Assembly (NCBI RefSeq): GCF_019966515.1
Contig: NZ_JAIMIB010000002.1
Span: forward strand, 310,001-374,000
Reading direction: 5' to 3'
Length of the DNA stretch: 64,000 nucleotides
Source: Roseovarius aestuarii
Lineage (GTDB): Bacteria > Pseudomonadota > Alphaproteobacteria > Rhodobacterales > Rhodobacteraceae
The notes under the pieces were generated by a model, which was not told the origin of the DNA, searched no databases, and saw only the letters and a program-made list of their open reading frames with translations. Within the stretch, counting starts at the first letter, position 1; each line of letters begins with the position of its first letter. Of this stretch, positions 32,629-46,150 are shown in pieces. Position numbers and translations under genes: made by a program.

Positions 32629-33621
32629 TCAACGCGCCTTGCGAGATGGCCGCGTTGCGTGCAGGATTTTGAACCGATTGTCGCCCGCGACCTTGGTTAC
32701 ATTGGCGAAACAGGCGGCGAGCGCGTCTTCATAGGGAAGGTGACGGTTAGCGACCAGCCAGAGCTGCCCAGAGGGTTTCAACATCGCTGCCGCCGAGGTG
32801 ATGAAAGCGCGACCAAGCGCCGGGTCGGCGTTTCGGTCGGTGTGGAAGGGCGGGTTGGTGATCACGCAATCAAGTGCGGCATCAGGGCGCCAGCGGGTGG
32901 CGTCATCCCAGTGCAGCCGCAGGCGCGGGTCAGCGATGTTCTGGCGCGCGCAGGCGAGTGCGGCGTGATCGGCCTCAACCAGATCGAGCGTTTTGATGTC
33001 GCGTCCCTCCAGTGCACGCGCGCTCAGATAGCCCCAGCCACCACCGAGGTCGGCCAGATGCGCCCCCAGTTTGGCGGGAAGCGTATCTGCCAGAAGGCGC
33101 GATCCGGGGTCGATCCCGTCAGCGGAAAAGACGCCGGGCTGGGTGACGAAGCCATCGGCGATGACCTGCGGTGCACCGATTGCCCAATCATCAAAAGCAG
33201 GTGACGCGGTGAACCAGAAGAGCTTGCCATGCGCCTTGGACAGCGGTGGCGAAACCTGCGCGCGTTTGCGGCATTCCTTCAGGATCGATTCGACGCCGTC
33301 GGTTTTGGCCCCGTCCACGATGATCGGGCCATCGGTTACCCGGGCGGCCTCGGCGATCAGGCCACGGGCCAGTTGTTTTGACCGCGGCAGGCAGATGATC
33401 GCGGCGCTATAGCGGCCTTCGGGTTCGGTGGCGCAGCTCAGCCCCCGCGCGGCGAAATGATCGGTATCGGGTTTGAACCCGGTCAGCACATGCAGGCGGT
33501 CCTGCGGCAAGGGAGACAGATCGTGTACGTCTGTGCGCGGTGCGAAGACGGCAATTCGCCCGGTATCGGGCAAGCTCAGCTCGGCGCCTGAAAGGGCCGA
33601 TGACAGGCGCGATCCGGACAA
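32629..33621 (-). CDS. RsmC-like class I SAM-dependent rRNA methyltransferase
   Basis: A 330-residue two-domain protein: a degenerate N-terminal methyltransferase-like domain (about 1-150) and a catalytic C-terminal domain with ADLGGGWGYLS (SAM site) and the N2-guanine motif NPPFHTDR. This matches RsmC/RlmG-type 16S/23S rRNA guanine-N2 methyltransferases. The proposed start is a TTG at 33621, 1 base after the clpS stop, with GGAAAAAG in the clpS tail as binding site; it gives the family start (LSGSRLSSALSGAELSLPDTG). A longer frame runs backwards through clpS and is not credible. Confidence 0.83.
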   Translation of the reverse strand: MSGSRLSSALSGAELSLPDTGRIAVFAPRTDVHDLSPLPQDRLHVLTGFKPDTDHFAARGLSCATEPEGRYSAAIICLPRSKQLARGLIAEAARVTDGPIIVDGAKTDGVESILKECRKRAQVSPPLSKAHGKLFWFTASPAFDDWAIGAPQVIADGFVTQPGVFSADGIDPGSRLLADTLPAKLGAHLADLGGGWGYLSARALEGRDIKTLDLVEADHAALACARQNIADPRLRLHWDDATRWRPDAALDCVITNPPFHTDRNADPALGRAFITSAAAMLKPSGQLWLVANRHLPYEDALAACFANVTKVAGDNRFKILHATRPSRKAR

Positions 33622-33622
33622 G

Positions 33623-33961
33623 TTATTCTTTTTCCATTGTGCATTGCAGCGGGTGCTGGTGCTGGCGGGCAAAATCCATCACCTGGGCCACTTTGGTTTC
33701 GGCGATTTCATGGCTGAAAACGCCGACAACGGCGACGCCTTTTTGGTGCACGGTCAGCATGATGTCGAAAGCCTGGGCGTGTGACATCCCGAAGAATCGC
33801 TCCAGCACCGCGACGACGAATTCCATCGGCGTGTAGTCATCGTTCAGCAGCAGCACCTTGTAAAGCGGCGGACGCTTGGTTTTGGGGCGTGTTTCAACAA
33901 CGACCGACGTATCCTGATCGTCATCGTTCTTACCGGCCATTGTCACGCGATGTTGGATCAT
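33623..33961 (-). CDS. clpS: ATP-dependent Clp protease adaptor ClpS
   Basis: Delivers N-degron proteins to ClpAP. The 112 residues comprise a variable charged tail (1-30) and the ClpS core: [20 protein letters not shown] (pocket Asp residues and Met), [20 protein letters not shown] and the C-terminal [10 protein letters not shown]. The ATG at 33961 (MIQHRVTM) is used; an upstream TTG at 33970 is less likely. The gene is immediately followed by the rRNA methyltransferase, which starts 1 base after the stop. clpA is not in the window. Confidence 0.95.
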   Translation of the reverse strand: MIQHRVTMAGKNDDDQDTSVVVETRPKTKRPPLYKVLLLNDDYTPMEFVVAVLERFFGMSHAQAFDIMLTVHQKGVAVVGVFSHEIAETKVAQVMDFARQHQHPLQCTMEKE

Positions 33962-34088
33962 GTTGCTCAAAGGTACTTTGAAACGGGGCTATCGTGGGCT
34001 GTCTATATAACTCGACAGTAGCAGGTGAAAAGGGGGCGTTGCGTCAAAGGATAAACTATTAGCTAAAATCTTCCGGGGCTTGCGGGTT

Positions 34089-34880
34089 TCAACGGCGGCG
34101 TTTTCTGACAGGCTTGAGGCGGGTTTGGCCGGATTTCGCGGGTTGTTCGCTTTCAAGGCCAAGCTGATCGCGCAGGATGCGCGGACGGATTTCCTCAACC
34201 TTTCCCGGTTTCAACTGGCCCAGCTGGAAGGGGCCGTAAGAGACGCGGATCAGGCGATTGACGCTGAGGCCCACAAACTCCATCGCGCGGCGGATTTCGC
34301 GGTTCTTGCCTTCACGGATCGACACGGTAACCCAGGCATTGGCACCCTGCTGGCGATCCAGCGTCACGGTCATCGGCTGAAAATGCTCGCCTTCGACGTT
34401 CAGGCCCCGGCGCAGCGGTTCGAACGTCTCGTCAGCTGGCCGACCCTTGACGCGCACCCGGTATTTGCGCAGCCAGCCGGTCGAGGGCAGTTCAAGTTTG
34501 CGCTTGATACCGCCGTCATTGGTCAAAAGCAGCAGCCCCTCGGAGTTCAGGTCTAGCCGCCCCACACTCATCACCCTCGGCAGGTCCTCGGGCAATTCGT
34601 CATAGATCGTGGTGCGGCCCTGTTCGTCACGCGTTGTGGTCACCAGCCCGGTGGGCTTGTGATAGAGCCAGAGGCGGGGTGGTTCGGGGTCGCCCAGGAT
34701 GCGGCCATCGACGGTGATCTTGTCCTTGCCGGTGACGTTCAGCGCGGCGCGGTCGATGGTCTTGCCGTTGACGGTGACGCGGCCTGCCTCGATCATGCGC
34801 TCGGCCTCGCGACGGCTGGCGATACCGGCACGGGCGATGACCTTGGCGATGCGGTCGCCTGCTGGGGGTTTGATACTCAT
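34089..34880 (-). CDS. 23S rRNA pseudouridine synthase, RluB/RsuA family
   Basis: A 263-residue RNA-modifying enzyme with an N-terminal S4 RNA-binding domain (about 8-65; RIAKVIARAGIASRREAERMI) and an RsuA-type catalytic domain with GRLDLNSEGLLLLTND (catalytic Asp) and REGKNREIRRAMEFVGLSV. A basic C-terminal tail ends KPVRKRRR. Length and motifs fit RluB (Psi2605 of 23S rRNA) or a close paralogue. It is divergent from tadA with 62 bp between. Confidence 0.9.
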   Translation of the reverse strand: MSIKPPAGDRIAKVIARAGIASRREAERMIEAGRVTVNGKTIDRAALNVTGKDKITVDGRILGDPEPPRLWLYHKPTGLVTTTRDEQGRTTIYDELPEDLPRVMSVGRLDLNSEGLLLLTNDGGIKRKLELPSTGWLRKYRVRVKGRPADETFEPLRRGLNVEGEHFQPMTVTLDRQQGANAWVTVSIREGKNREIRRAMEFVGLSVNRLIRVSYGPFQLGQLKPGKVEEIRPRILRDQLGLESEQPAKSGQTRLKPVRKRRR

Positions 34881-34942
34881 GGCCCCCGATTAGCCCATAA
34901 GCAAGCCTTGCGAAAGCGCTGATCAGCGGGCAAAGACACGTG

Positions 34943-35392
34943 ATGACTTTCAAAAGCCATATGGCGGCGGCACTGGCCGAAGCGCATGCCGCTGCCCAGC
35001 GGGGCGAGGTGCCTGTTGGTGCCGTGTTGGTTGATGGCAGTGGCAAGGTGGTAGCCCAAGCTGGAAACCGAACCCGCGAACTGAGCGACCCGACTGCCCA
35101 TGCCGAGATACTGGTCATTCGCGCGGCCTGTACGGCGGCGGGTAGCGAGCGGCTGCCGGGTCATGACCTTTACGTGACGCTTGAGCCCTGTGCGATGTGC
35201 GCCACCGCGATTTCAGCGGCGCGTATCGCCCGGGTCTATTATGGCGCAACCGACCCCAAATCCGGCGGTGTCGCCCACGGGGCGCGAGTTTTCAGCCACG
35301 CGCAATGCCACCATGTGCCCGAGCTTTACGACGGCATAGCAGCAGAGGACTCCGAAGCGCTTCTGAAAGCGTTTTTTGACGCGCGGCGCTGA
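34943..35392 (+). CDS. tadA: tRNA(adenine34) deaminase
   Basis: Deaminates A34 to inosine in the tRNA-Arg anticodon, essential in most bacteria. The 149 residues carry the zinc deaminase motifs HAE (His53, Glu55) and PCAMC (Cys83, Cys86), with the TadA context EVPVGAVLVDG and HDLYVTLEPCAMC. An upstream GTG at 34940 would add one residue; I use the ATG at 34943. It ends 8 bp from the convergent hydrolase gene. Confidence 0.92.
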   Translation: MTFKSHMAAALAEAHAAAQRGEVPVGAVLVDGSGKVVAQAGNRTRELSDPTAHAEILVIRAACTAAGSERLPGHDLYVTLEPCAMCATAISAARIARVYYGATDPKSGGVAHGARVFSHAQCHHVPELYDGIAAEDSEALLKAFFDARR

Positions 35393-35400
35393 AAATTTGC

Positions 35401-36093
35401 TCAGATCTCAATCGGCACCATCACCTCGGGCTCGATGACATTTACATCCGGCAATGCTGCTATCAACTCTGCCGCCGATTGTTCAAGGATCGGGAAGGTC
35501 TTGTAATGGCAGGGGATCACGGTCTTGAAGTTGAAAAATGTCCTGGCCGCATAGGACGCGCGGCGCATGTCCATGGTGAAATGCCCGCCAGCGCAGAGAA
35601 TGCCGATATCAGGCGCATGTAGGTCGTTGAACACCTTCATGTCCGCCATCACGTCGGTATCGCCTGACAGGTAAATGGTGTGACCCTCGGCCTCGATCAT
35701 GTAGCCGCATTCAGTGCCGGGGACATTGGGGCCGTCAGGGCCCGCAACGCTGGAGGAATGCGTCGCGTGCACCATCGTCACTTTCACACCGTCCAGATCA
35801 ACAGTGCCGCCCTTGTTGAAGCCCACGGTAGCGATCTTCTGGCGTTCTTCCCAATGGGACATCAGGTCGTATTGCCCGACAACAGGGACGTTCTGCGCTT
35901 TCGCGACATTCAGGACATCGGCCACGTGATCGAAATGCGCATGGGTCAGCAGGATATGGGTCGTGCCACTGGTCGCGGCCTCGTGCTGATCTTCAGGCAG
36001 CATCGGGTTGCCGTTCAGCCACGGATCAACCAGCAGAACCTGCCCGCCGATTTCGATTCTGAATGACGCGTGTCCCAGCCAGATGATGTTCAT
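35401..36093 (-). CDS. Metal-dependent hydrolase, metallo-beta-lactamase fold (UPF0173 type)
   Basis: A 230-residue cytoplasmic hydrolase of unknown substrate. The metal motif THAHFDH (His51, His53, Asp55, His56) is present with SGDTDVMADM and a late HYKTFP, matching the UPF0173/YtkL-like family. AGGAGGATATC precedes the ATG at 36093. It is convergent with tadA and divergent from gatC. Confidence 0.88.
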   Translation of the reverse strand: MNIIWLGHASFRIEIGGQVLLVDPWLNGNPMLPEDQHEAATSGTTHILLTHAHFDHVADVLNVAKAQNVPVVGQYDLMSHWEERQKIATVGFNKGGTVDLDGVKVTMVHATHSSSVAGPDGPNVPGTECGYMIEAEGHTIYLSGDTDVMADMKVFNDLHAPDIGILCAGGHFTMDMRRASYAARTFFNFKTVIPCHYKTFPILEQSAAELIAALPDVNVIEPEVMVPIEI

Positions 36094-36224
36094 GATATCC
36101 TCCTGATCAGTCTTTCCGTCAGACTATCACGGGAAACGCTTAGGAAAAGAGGGCAGGTGGCTTGCGGGGCCGCGCACACGGCGGTAAACGCTGATCCGAC
36201 AAAGATGACCCGGAGTTTCACCCC

Positions 36225-36512
36225 ATGTCGATCGACACCGATACCGCCGCCAAAGTGGCCAAGCTGGCCCGCATCCGCGTGGAAGATGATGCGCTGCCTG
36301 CGCTGGCGCAGGAGTTCAACAATATCCTCGGTTTCATCGAGCAGTTGAATGAGGTCGATGTAACCGGGGTCGAGCCGATGGTCAGCGTCACGCCGATGCG
36401 ACTGAAACGGCGCGAGGATGTGGTCAATGACGGCAATCAGCAGGACAAGGTTCTGTCAAATGCGCCCGACGCGCGAGAAGGGTTTTTTGCCGTGCCGAAG
36501 GTGGTTGAATAA
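36225..36512 (+). CDS. gatC: Asp-tRNA(Asn)/Glu-tRNA(Gln) amidotransferase subunit C
   Basis: Stabilises GatA in the GatCAB complex that makes Gln-tRNA and, in some bacteria, Asn-tRNA. The 95 residues include the family core [20 protein letters not shown] and [15 protein letters not shown]. The stop overlaps the gatA start by one base, so the pair is coupled. gatB is not nearby, which is common in Rhodobacterales. Confidence 0.94.
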   Translation: MSIDTDTAAKVAKLARIRVEDDALPALAQEFNNILGFIEQLNEVDVTGVEPMVSVTPMRLKRREDVVNDGNQQDKVLSNAPDAREGFFAVPKVVE

Positions 36513-37999
36513 TGTCCGACCTGAACAAACTGACCATTGCCGAGGCACGCGACAAGCTGCGCGGCGGCGAGATCACCAGCACCGAGCTGACAAGCGCCTG
36601 CCTTGAGCAGATCGAAGGGGCCGGGGCGCTGGGCGCCTTTGTGCATCACACGCCTGATCAGGCGATGGAGCAGGCCAAGGCCGCCGATGCCAGGATCGCG
36701 GCAGGTGATGCCCCGGCGATGTGCGGCATTCCGTTGGGTATAAAGGATCTTTTCTGCACCAAAGGCGTGCCCAGTCAGGCCGCCAGCGCGATCCTGAACG
36801 GCTTCAAGCCTGAATACGAATCCACTGTGTCGCAGAACCTGTTTGATGCAGGTAGCGTGATGCTGGGCAAGCTTAACATGGATGAGTTTGCCATGGGCTC
36901 GTCGAACGAGACCAGCGTTTACGGCAATGTCGTCAACCCCTGGCGGCGCGGCAACGAAGACACGGCGCTGACGCCCGGCGGCTCGTCGGGCGGCTCGGCC
37001 AGTGCGGTCGCGGCGGACCTGTGCCTTGGTGCAACCGGCACCGATACCGGCGGTTCGATTCGTCAGCCTGCGGCATTTGTCGGCATCACCGGTATCAAAC
37101 CCACCTATGGGCGCTGCTCGCGCTGGGGCATTGTCGCCTTTGCCTCGAGCCTTGATCAGGCAGGGCCGATGACCAAATCCGTGCGCGATGCGGCGATCAT
37201 GCTTGAGGCGATGTGTGGTCATGACCCGAAGGATTCGACTTCAGCCGAATTGCCTGTGCCGAATTTCGAGGCGATGCTGACTGGCGAGATCAAGGGCAAG
37301 GTCATTGGCATCCCCAAGGAATACCGCATGGACGGGATGCCTGAAGAGATTGAAAAGCTCTGGGCCGATGGCACAGATATGCTGCGCGATGCAGGGGCCG
37401 AAATCCACGACATTTCTCTGCCGCACACTAAATATGCGCTTCCGGCCTATTACGTGATTGCGCCCGCAGAGGCCTCGTCGAACCTGGCGCGGTATGACGG
37501 TGTGCGCTATGGCCACCGGGCCAATCTGTCCCAGGGCGATGGCATCACCGAGATGTACGAAAAGACCCGCGCCGAAGGCTTTGGCCCCGAGGTGCAGCGC
37601 CGTGTCATGATCGGCACTTATGTGCTGAGTGCTGGTTTCTATGATGCTTATTACAACCGCGCCCGTAAGGTGCGCACGTTGATCAAGAAAGACTTCGAGG
37701 ATGTGTTCGCTGCAGGTGTCGATGCGATCCTGACCCCAGCGACACCAAGCGCGGCATTCGGTCTGGGTGAAATGGCGGATGCCGATCCGGTGCAGATGTA
37801 CCTCAACGACGTTTTCACCGTCACGGTCAATCTTGCGGGACTTCCGGGTATCAGCGTGCCTGCGGGCCTCGATAAGCGCGGTTTGCCTTTGGGGTTGCAG
37901 CTGATTGGCCGGCCTTGGGAAGAAGGCGAGTTGCTAAATTACGCTTACACCTTGGAAGGCGCCGCCGGTTTTGTGGCCAAGCCTGAAAAATGGTGGTAA
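36512..37999 (+). CDS. gatA: Asp-tRNA(Asn)/Glu-tRNA(Gln) amidotransferase subunit A
   Basis: Glutaminase subunit of GatCAB, releasing ammonia for transamidation. The 495 residues belong to the amidase-signature family, with the catalytic Ser-cisSer-Lys motifs visible as [14 protein letters not shown] (Lys) and [16 protein letters not shown] plus [11 protein letters not shown]. GatA-specific length and the [13 protein letters not shown] segment near the C-terminus are present. It is transcribed directly after gatC. Confidence 0.95.
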   Translation: MSDLNKLTIAEARDKLRGGEITSTELTSACLEQIEGAGALGAFVHHTPDQAMEQAKAADARIAAGDAPAMCGIPLGIKDLFCTKGVPSQAASAILNGFKPEYESTVSQNLFDAGSVMLGKLNMDEFAMGSSNETSVYGNVVNPWRRGNEDTALTPGGSSGGSASAVAADLCLGATGTDTGGSIRQPAAFVGITGIKPTYGRCSRWGIVAFASSLDQAGPMTKSVRDAAIMLEAMCGHDPKDSTSAELPVPNFEAMLTGEIKGKVIGIPKEYRMDGMPEEIEKLWADGTDMLRDAGAEIHDISLPHTKYALPAYYVIAPAEASSNLARYDGVRYGHRANLSQGDGITEMYEKTRAEGFGPEVQRRVMIGTYVLSAGFYDAYYNRARKVRTLIKKDFEDVFAAGVDAILTPATPSAAFGLGEMADADPVQMYLNDVFTVTVNLAGLPGISVPAGLDKRGLPLGLQLIGRPWEEGELLNYAYTLEGAAGFVAKPEKWW

Positions 38000-38032
38000 A
38001 TACGCCCAAAACATGGACGGCAGGATAAGCAG

Positions 38033-38758
38033 ATGCGTTTTTTGATGATTACAGTCGCCGCCGCGACGCTTGCCGCGTGCAGCCCGCCGGTGCCCGATAG
38101 CGGGCAGGGTGTCGGATTTGGCAATTACGATGACTACCAGCAACAACAGCGCGCGCGAGATGCGCAGCTTGCGGACAATGCGCTGCCGCCATCGACCGCG
38201 ATTTCAGGCGAGCCGGTCGAATCCGACGGCACGCTTGTGGCCGGAGAAGGTGCTGATCTGGCGGCCGAGACGCAGGCAGTGCTGGACGAACGGAGCGCCA
38301 ATTCCGGCGAGGACGTTGTCCATGCCAGCCCGTCAAATCCGGCTCCAGAGGCGGTTATCGGCGCATCCGGCATCTCTGAAGAGAACAATTTCGATGCTGT
38401 TGGCGCGCAAAGGTCGATCGAAAGCGATGCGGCTAAAATTGCCCAGAACCGTGCGCAGTATAAGGTCATCGAGGCCGAAGCGTTGCCTAAACGTACGGGC
38501 AATACCGGCCCGAATATCGTGGATTATGCGCTGGCCACCAAACATCCGCGCGGCACGCAGGTGTATCGTCGCATTGGCGTTAACCTCGATGGCAAAGCCA
38601 AGCGCAATTGTGCGAAATACCCCTCGGCCGACAAGGCACAGGGCGAGTTTCTTGCCAAGGGCGGTCCGCAACGCGACAGGCTTGGACTGGATCCTGACGG
38701 CGACGGCTACGCCTGTAGCTGGGACCCTAGCCCATTCCGCAAGGCGGTTGGTGGCTGA
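38033..38758 (+). CDS. Lipoprotein with excalibur-type calcium-binding domain
   Basis: A 241-residue exported lipoprotein: signal with lipobox LAAC (Cys16), a Gln/Ala/Glu-rich low-complexity middle (about 35-150), and a C-terminal excalibur-like module (about 195-232; NCAKYPSADKAQ... then LDPDGDGYACSW with DxDxDGxxC). Such modules bind calcium at the cell surface. AGGATAAGC precedes the ATG. It may be coupled with the amidase gene that begins 2 bases after its stop, pointing to an envelope role. The function is not known. Confidence 0.75.
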   Translation: MRFLMITVAAATLAACSPPVPDSGQGVGFGNYDDYQQQQRARDAQLADNALPPSTAISGEPVESDGTLVAGEGADLAAETQAVLDERSANSGEDVVHASPSNPAPEAVIGASGISEENNFDAVGAQRSIESDAAKIAQNRAQYKVIEAEALPKRTGNTGPNIVDYALATKHPRGTQVYRRIGVNLDGKAKRNCAKYPSADKAQGEFLAKGGPQRDRLGLDPDGDGYACSWDPSPFRKAVGG

Positions 38759-38760
38759 AC

Positions 38761-39453
38761 TTGGGGCCAACGCCGCTCGAGATCGAACAACACCCCTCGC
38801 CGAATTACGGGGCGCGCAGCGACAATGCGCGCCCGGATATGATTGTGCTGCACTATACGGCTATGGAGACGGCGCGCGCGGCGCTGGAGCGACTCTGTGA
38901 TCCCGAAACCGAGGTGTCGGCGCATTATCTCATCGGTGAGACTGGCCATGTCTGGCAGTTGATACCGGAAGAACAGCGCGCCTGGCATGCGGGTGCCGGG
39001 CAATGGGGCGATGTCACGGATGTGAATTCGCGCTCGATCGGCATCGAATTGGCGAACTGCGGAGATCATCCTTTTCCTGACCCGCAGATGGCTGCGCTGG
39101 AATACCTTTTGGCACAGGTCATGGAGCGTTGGGCCATCCCACCCGAGCGGATAATTGGTCATTCTGACATGGCGATTGGTCGCAAGACTGATCCCGGCCC
39201 CCGGTTTGACTGGCGGCGTCTGGCGCAGCAAGATCTGAGTGTCTGGTCTGAAGCGCGTACCTGTGCAGGTGATTTCGCCGCAGACGCCCGGGCCTTTGGT
39301 TATGCCCCGGCCGATAGTGCGGATGCCGTGCTTTCAGCGGTCAGGTTGCGCTTTCGCCCTTGGGCGACGGGTCCGATAGATGATCTGGACCGGGCTATAA
39401 TGCACGATCTGGCGAGCCGCTATCCCATTGACCGAAAGGCATTTACCGCCTAA
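38761..39453 (+). CDS. N-acetylmuramoyl-L-alanine amidase (amidase_2)
   Basis: A 230-residue zinc amidase of the AmiD/AmpD family cleaving between MurNAc and the stem peptide. Zinc ligands are likely His31 (MIVLHYTAM) and the GHSDMAIGRKTDPGP motif. No signal peptide is seen from the proposed TTG at 38761, which suggests a cytoplasmic AmpD-like role in muropeptide recycling unless a start is missed. It follows the excalibur lipoprotein by 2 bases and is followed by rnpB. Confidence 0.87.
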   Translation: MGPTPLEIEQHPSPNYGARSDNARPDMIVLHYTAMETARAALERLCDPETEVSAHYLIGETGHVWQLIPEEQRAWHAGAGQWGDVTDVNSRSIGIELANCGDHPFPDPQMAALEYLLAQVMERWAIPPERIIGHSDMAIGRKTDPGPRFDWRRLAQQDLSVWSEARTCAGDFAADARAFGYAPADSADAVLSAVRLRFRPWATGPIDDLDRAIMHDLASRYPIDRKAFTA

Positions 39454-39461
39454 ACCGGCGC

Positions 39462-39856
39462 GGCGCGGAGGGCCGGATGGCTGCGGGCCTGGCAACAGGC
39501 GCGAGGAAAGTCCGGACTCCACAAGGCAACGGTGCCGGGTAATACCCGGCCGGGGTAACCCGAGGGAAAGCGCCACAGAAATGAGACCGCCCTCGTTTGA
39601 GGGTAAGGGTGAAACGGTGGGGTAAGAGCCCACCGCGCGGCTGGCAACAGCAGCGGCACGGCAAGCCCCACCGGGAGCAATGCCAAATAGGGACCGCAAG
39701 CGGGGTTTGGTCGGGCAACCGATACCACCCGCAGGCAGCTTTGGCCCGGCGGTCCGGGTTGGCAGCTAGAGGTGCTTTGGCAACAGGGCATCAAGATGAA
39801 TGGTCATCCATGGGGGCAACCCCGGGACAGAATCCGGCTTACAGGCCCTCCGCGCA
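39462..39856 (+). ncRNA. rnpB: RNase P RNA, alpha-type (class A)
   Basis: Catalytic RNA of RNase P, which trims tRNA 5' leaders. The P1 helix is perfect: GCGCGGAGGGCC (39463-39474) with GGCCCTCCGCGC (39844-39855). Universal core segments are present: GAGGAAAGTCCGGACTCC, ACAGAAATGAGACCGCC, and near the 3' end GACAGAATCCGGCTTACAG. Length is about 395 nt, normal for alphaproteobacteria. Short protein-coding frames over it are chance. The minus-strand PhnD-like gene ends 2 bp beyond it. Confidence 0.96.
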
Positions 39857-39857
39857 C

Positions 39858-40613
39858 CTAGCTATATGCGATGCCGTCAGGATTGGGGATGGCGAGGTAA
39901 TCCCGTTTTGGGATCTCGACCAGCCCTCCCAAACCCAGGGCGTCACGATCATCACCGGACAACGTTGCGATGGCCGTCGACACCGCATCGAACGTCGCCG
40001 CGCGGTCCGCGCCTTTGGCCGCGATATAGGGCAGGCCGGGGGTGGGTTCGGTCCATTCCAGCACCCGCAGGTCGCGCGCGAACGCTTCGTAGCGTTGCAT
40101 CAACCGCCAACTCACCGCATCCAGTGCAGCGATATCCGCTTTTCCCGCCGCCACCCACTGCGCCGAGATCAAGTGCCCGTGCGTTTGCAGTTGATCGTCA
40201 AACCATAGACCGCGTGGTTTCAGATGGTTGTAAGGTGCCGCATAGCCCGACTGCGAAAAGTTCTGATTGAAGGCAAAGCGCGCCTGCGCGAACGCTTCTA
40301 GTGTTTCGCGCGGGTCATCGGTACGCACGACGATGGCACTGCGGTAATGCCCCGGCGGGCAGCCTTCGATCGCGAAGTCAGGCGTGCCGACCAGTGTTAC
40401 CTTATCGTGCAGCCAAAGCCGGTAAGGCATGCCACAGGTCTGGCTCAGCACCAGGTCAGGATGGTTCCAGACCTCGAATTCATTGGCGTCCTGCGCCAGC
40501 GTCTTAGGGCTGTCGATACCGCGCTTGGCAAGTTCCGCGCGGATCAGCTGCCAATAGCGGCCGTGCGCCTCCGCCAGTTCGGGGCGGGCATACATCATCA
40601 GGCTGGCGATCAT
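39858..40613 (-). CDS. PhnD-family substrate-binding-like protein without signal peptide
   Basis: A 251-residue protein of the phosphonate/PhnD-type periplasmic-binding family: MIASLMMYARPELAEAHGRYW, SQTCGMPYRLWL, GTPDFAIEGCPPGHYRSAIVV and GKADIAALDAVSW. No signal peptide is visible from the ATG at 40613, and the upstream extension lacks one. No ABC transporter genes are adjacent. It may be a soluble ligand-binding protein in the cytoplasm, or the signal may have been lost. The gene ends against rnpB on the opposite strand. Confidence 0.78.
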   Translation of the reverse strand: MIASLMMYARPELAEAHGRYWQLIRAELAKRGIDSPKTLAQDANEFEVWNHPDLVLSQTCGMPYRLWLHDKVTLVGTPDFAIEGCPPGHYRSAIVVRTDDPRETLEAFAQARFAFNQNFSQSGYAAPYNHLKPRGLWFDDQLQTHGHLISAQWVAAGKADIAALDAVSWRLMQRYEAFARDLRVLEWTEPTPGLPYIAAKGADRAATFDAVSTAIATLSGDDRDALGLGGLVEIPKRDYLAIPNPDGIAYS

Positions 40614-40721
40614 CGAAGGTTTCCCTGGTTCTTTCCGGTCAAGTCTGACGCGATTGGCTGGGGAATTGCAATTGGGCAACGGGATGTGACAGCATTTCGC
40701 AGGGCTTGGGCGCAAAGCCGG

Positions 40722-40749
40722 TTGACTCGGGCCCCGCGACGCGTAAAAG
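40722..40749 (+). promoter_or_regulatory. Possible sigma-70 promoter of rpmG
   Basis: TTGACT (40722-40727) and TAAAAG (40744-40749) with a 16-base spacer lie about 55 bp before rpmG. The -10 element is imperfect, so the call is tentative. Confidence 0.35.
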
Positions 40750-40804
40750 GCGGGTTCAAGATTTTCACGGGCCATGCAGTTGTGCCCGACGCAGGAGCAC
40801 TATC

Positions 40805-40972
40805 ATGGCGAAGCCGACCACAATCAAAATCCGCCTGAACTCGACCGCAGGTACCGGACACTTCTACGTGACCAAGAAAAACGCACGTACCATGACCGAG
40901 AAAATGGTCGTCCGCAAATACGACCCGGTTGTGCGCAAGCATGTCGAATACAAAGAAGGCAAGATCAAGTAA
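40805..40972 (+). CDS. rpmG: 50S ribosomal protein L33
   Basis: A 55-residue ribosomal protein beginning [18 protein letters not shown] and containing [21 protein letters not shown], the zinc-free form of L33 (no CxxC pair). CAGGAG precedes the ATG at 40805. A strong hairpin terminator follows 25 bp after the stop, so it is a single-gene transcript. Confidence 0.97.
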   Translation: MAKPTTIKIRLNSTAGTGHFYVTKKNARTMTEKMVVRKYDPVVRKHVEYKEGKIK

Positions 40973-40997
40973 GATCGCGAGCCTGACTGAGTTGAAG

Positions 40998-41023
40998 AAC
41001 CGCGCCATCGGGTGCGGTTTTTT
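40998..41023 (+). terminator. Rho-independent terminator of rpmG
   Basis: AACCGCGCC (40998-41006), loop ATCG, GGTGCGGTT (from 41011), followed by TTTT. One G-T wobble in the stem. Confidence 0.85.
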
Positions 41024-41154
41024 CGTTTGGGGCATTTGAGTCGACTGGCGACAGGTGCCGTGGCGGGGCGGAGCACACTCCTGACTGGACCCTGTCGGCC
41101 TCGCGTCCTATCACTTTGATCAGATGACGGGGCTGTGCTTGCCCCAGGCTTTGA

Positions 41155-45374
<4,220 letters not shown>

Positions 45375-45520
45375 TATTTGCATTTCCCCTTTGGGGTTCT
45401 TTGGTTGTGGCGGGGATAATAAAGTGGCCGCCTCTGCAGTTCGTTGCCGTCCCGTGGTCAGGCAATCGCGCGGCTTGACACATTCATGGCCATTTCTACA
45501 TCAGAAAATATTGATGTCCT

Positions 45521-46051
45521 TCAGCGCCACATCACCCAGACCAGCCCATGCCAGATCCCGTGATGGTCATCTTCTATTGAGAAATCGCGCGACGGGTCGC
45601 GGTGAAAGGGAAGGCGGGAGATAACCGCTTGCGAGCTAAGGTTGTCCGCCTGTGTGTAGGCCAGAACCTCGGACAGACCGACCTTTTCGAAAGCGTGATC
45701 AAGGGCGGCACCGGCGGCCTCGGTTGCGTACCCGTATCCCCATGCGTGCGGCAGAAGACGCCAGCCTATATCGCCATGTGCCCCTAACGGGTGGTCTGTG
45801 CCATTCGGATAAGGCCCGACATAGCCGAGGAAATCGCCGGCTTTTGTGGCGACCCGCCAACGTACATAGCCGTGGTTTTGATGTGCCAGCATATAATCCG
45901 CCAACCGTTTCTCGCAGGTCCGGGCGCCGAACGGGTGGGGATAATCGCGCATGGCTTCCGGATTGCCAAGCAGGCGGGTGAAATCTGTCAGATCGTCTTC
46001 ACGCCAGGAACGCAGGACCAGGCGGGCAGTCTCAAAAGATGTCTCTACCAT
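45521..46051 (-). CDS. GNAT family N-acetyltransferase (RimJ-like)
   Basis: A 176-residue acetyltransferase of the RimJ/RimL type: ETARLVLRSWREDDLTDFTRLLG at the N-terminus, the acetyl-CoA site HAWGYGYATEAAGA and YTQADNLSSQAVISRL. The substrate is unknown. AGGTGG precedes the ATG at 46051; a GTG at 46057 would add two residues. It lies alone between recG and the DUF1127 gene. Confidence 0.88.
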   Translation of the reverse strand: MVETSFETARLVLRSWREDDLTDFTRLLGNPEAMRDYPHPFGARTCEKRLADYMLAHQNHGYVRWRVATKAGDFLGYVGPYPNGTDHPLGAHGDIGWRLLPHAWGYGYATEAAGAALDHAFEKVGLSEVLAYTQADNLSSQAVISRLPFHRDPSRDFSIEDDHHGIWHGLVWVMWR

Positions 46052-46150
46052 GTCCACCTGCGTTCCATGCTAGCTTTCGTGGCTATCAGGGCGCAAAAAA
46101 GGGCCGGAGGCAAGCTCCGACCCTCAGGGCATTCCGGCAATCAGGGATGA

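Noticed and set aside
39428..39794. Several short protein frames between the amidase and the PhnD-like gene
   Set aside because: They lie in rnpB, whose P1 helix and conserved core are unambiguous.
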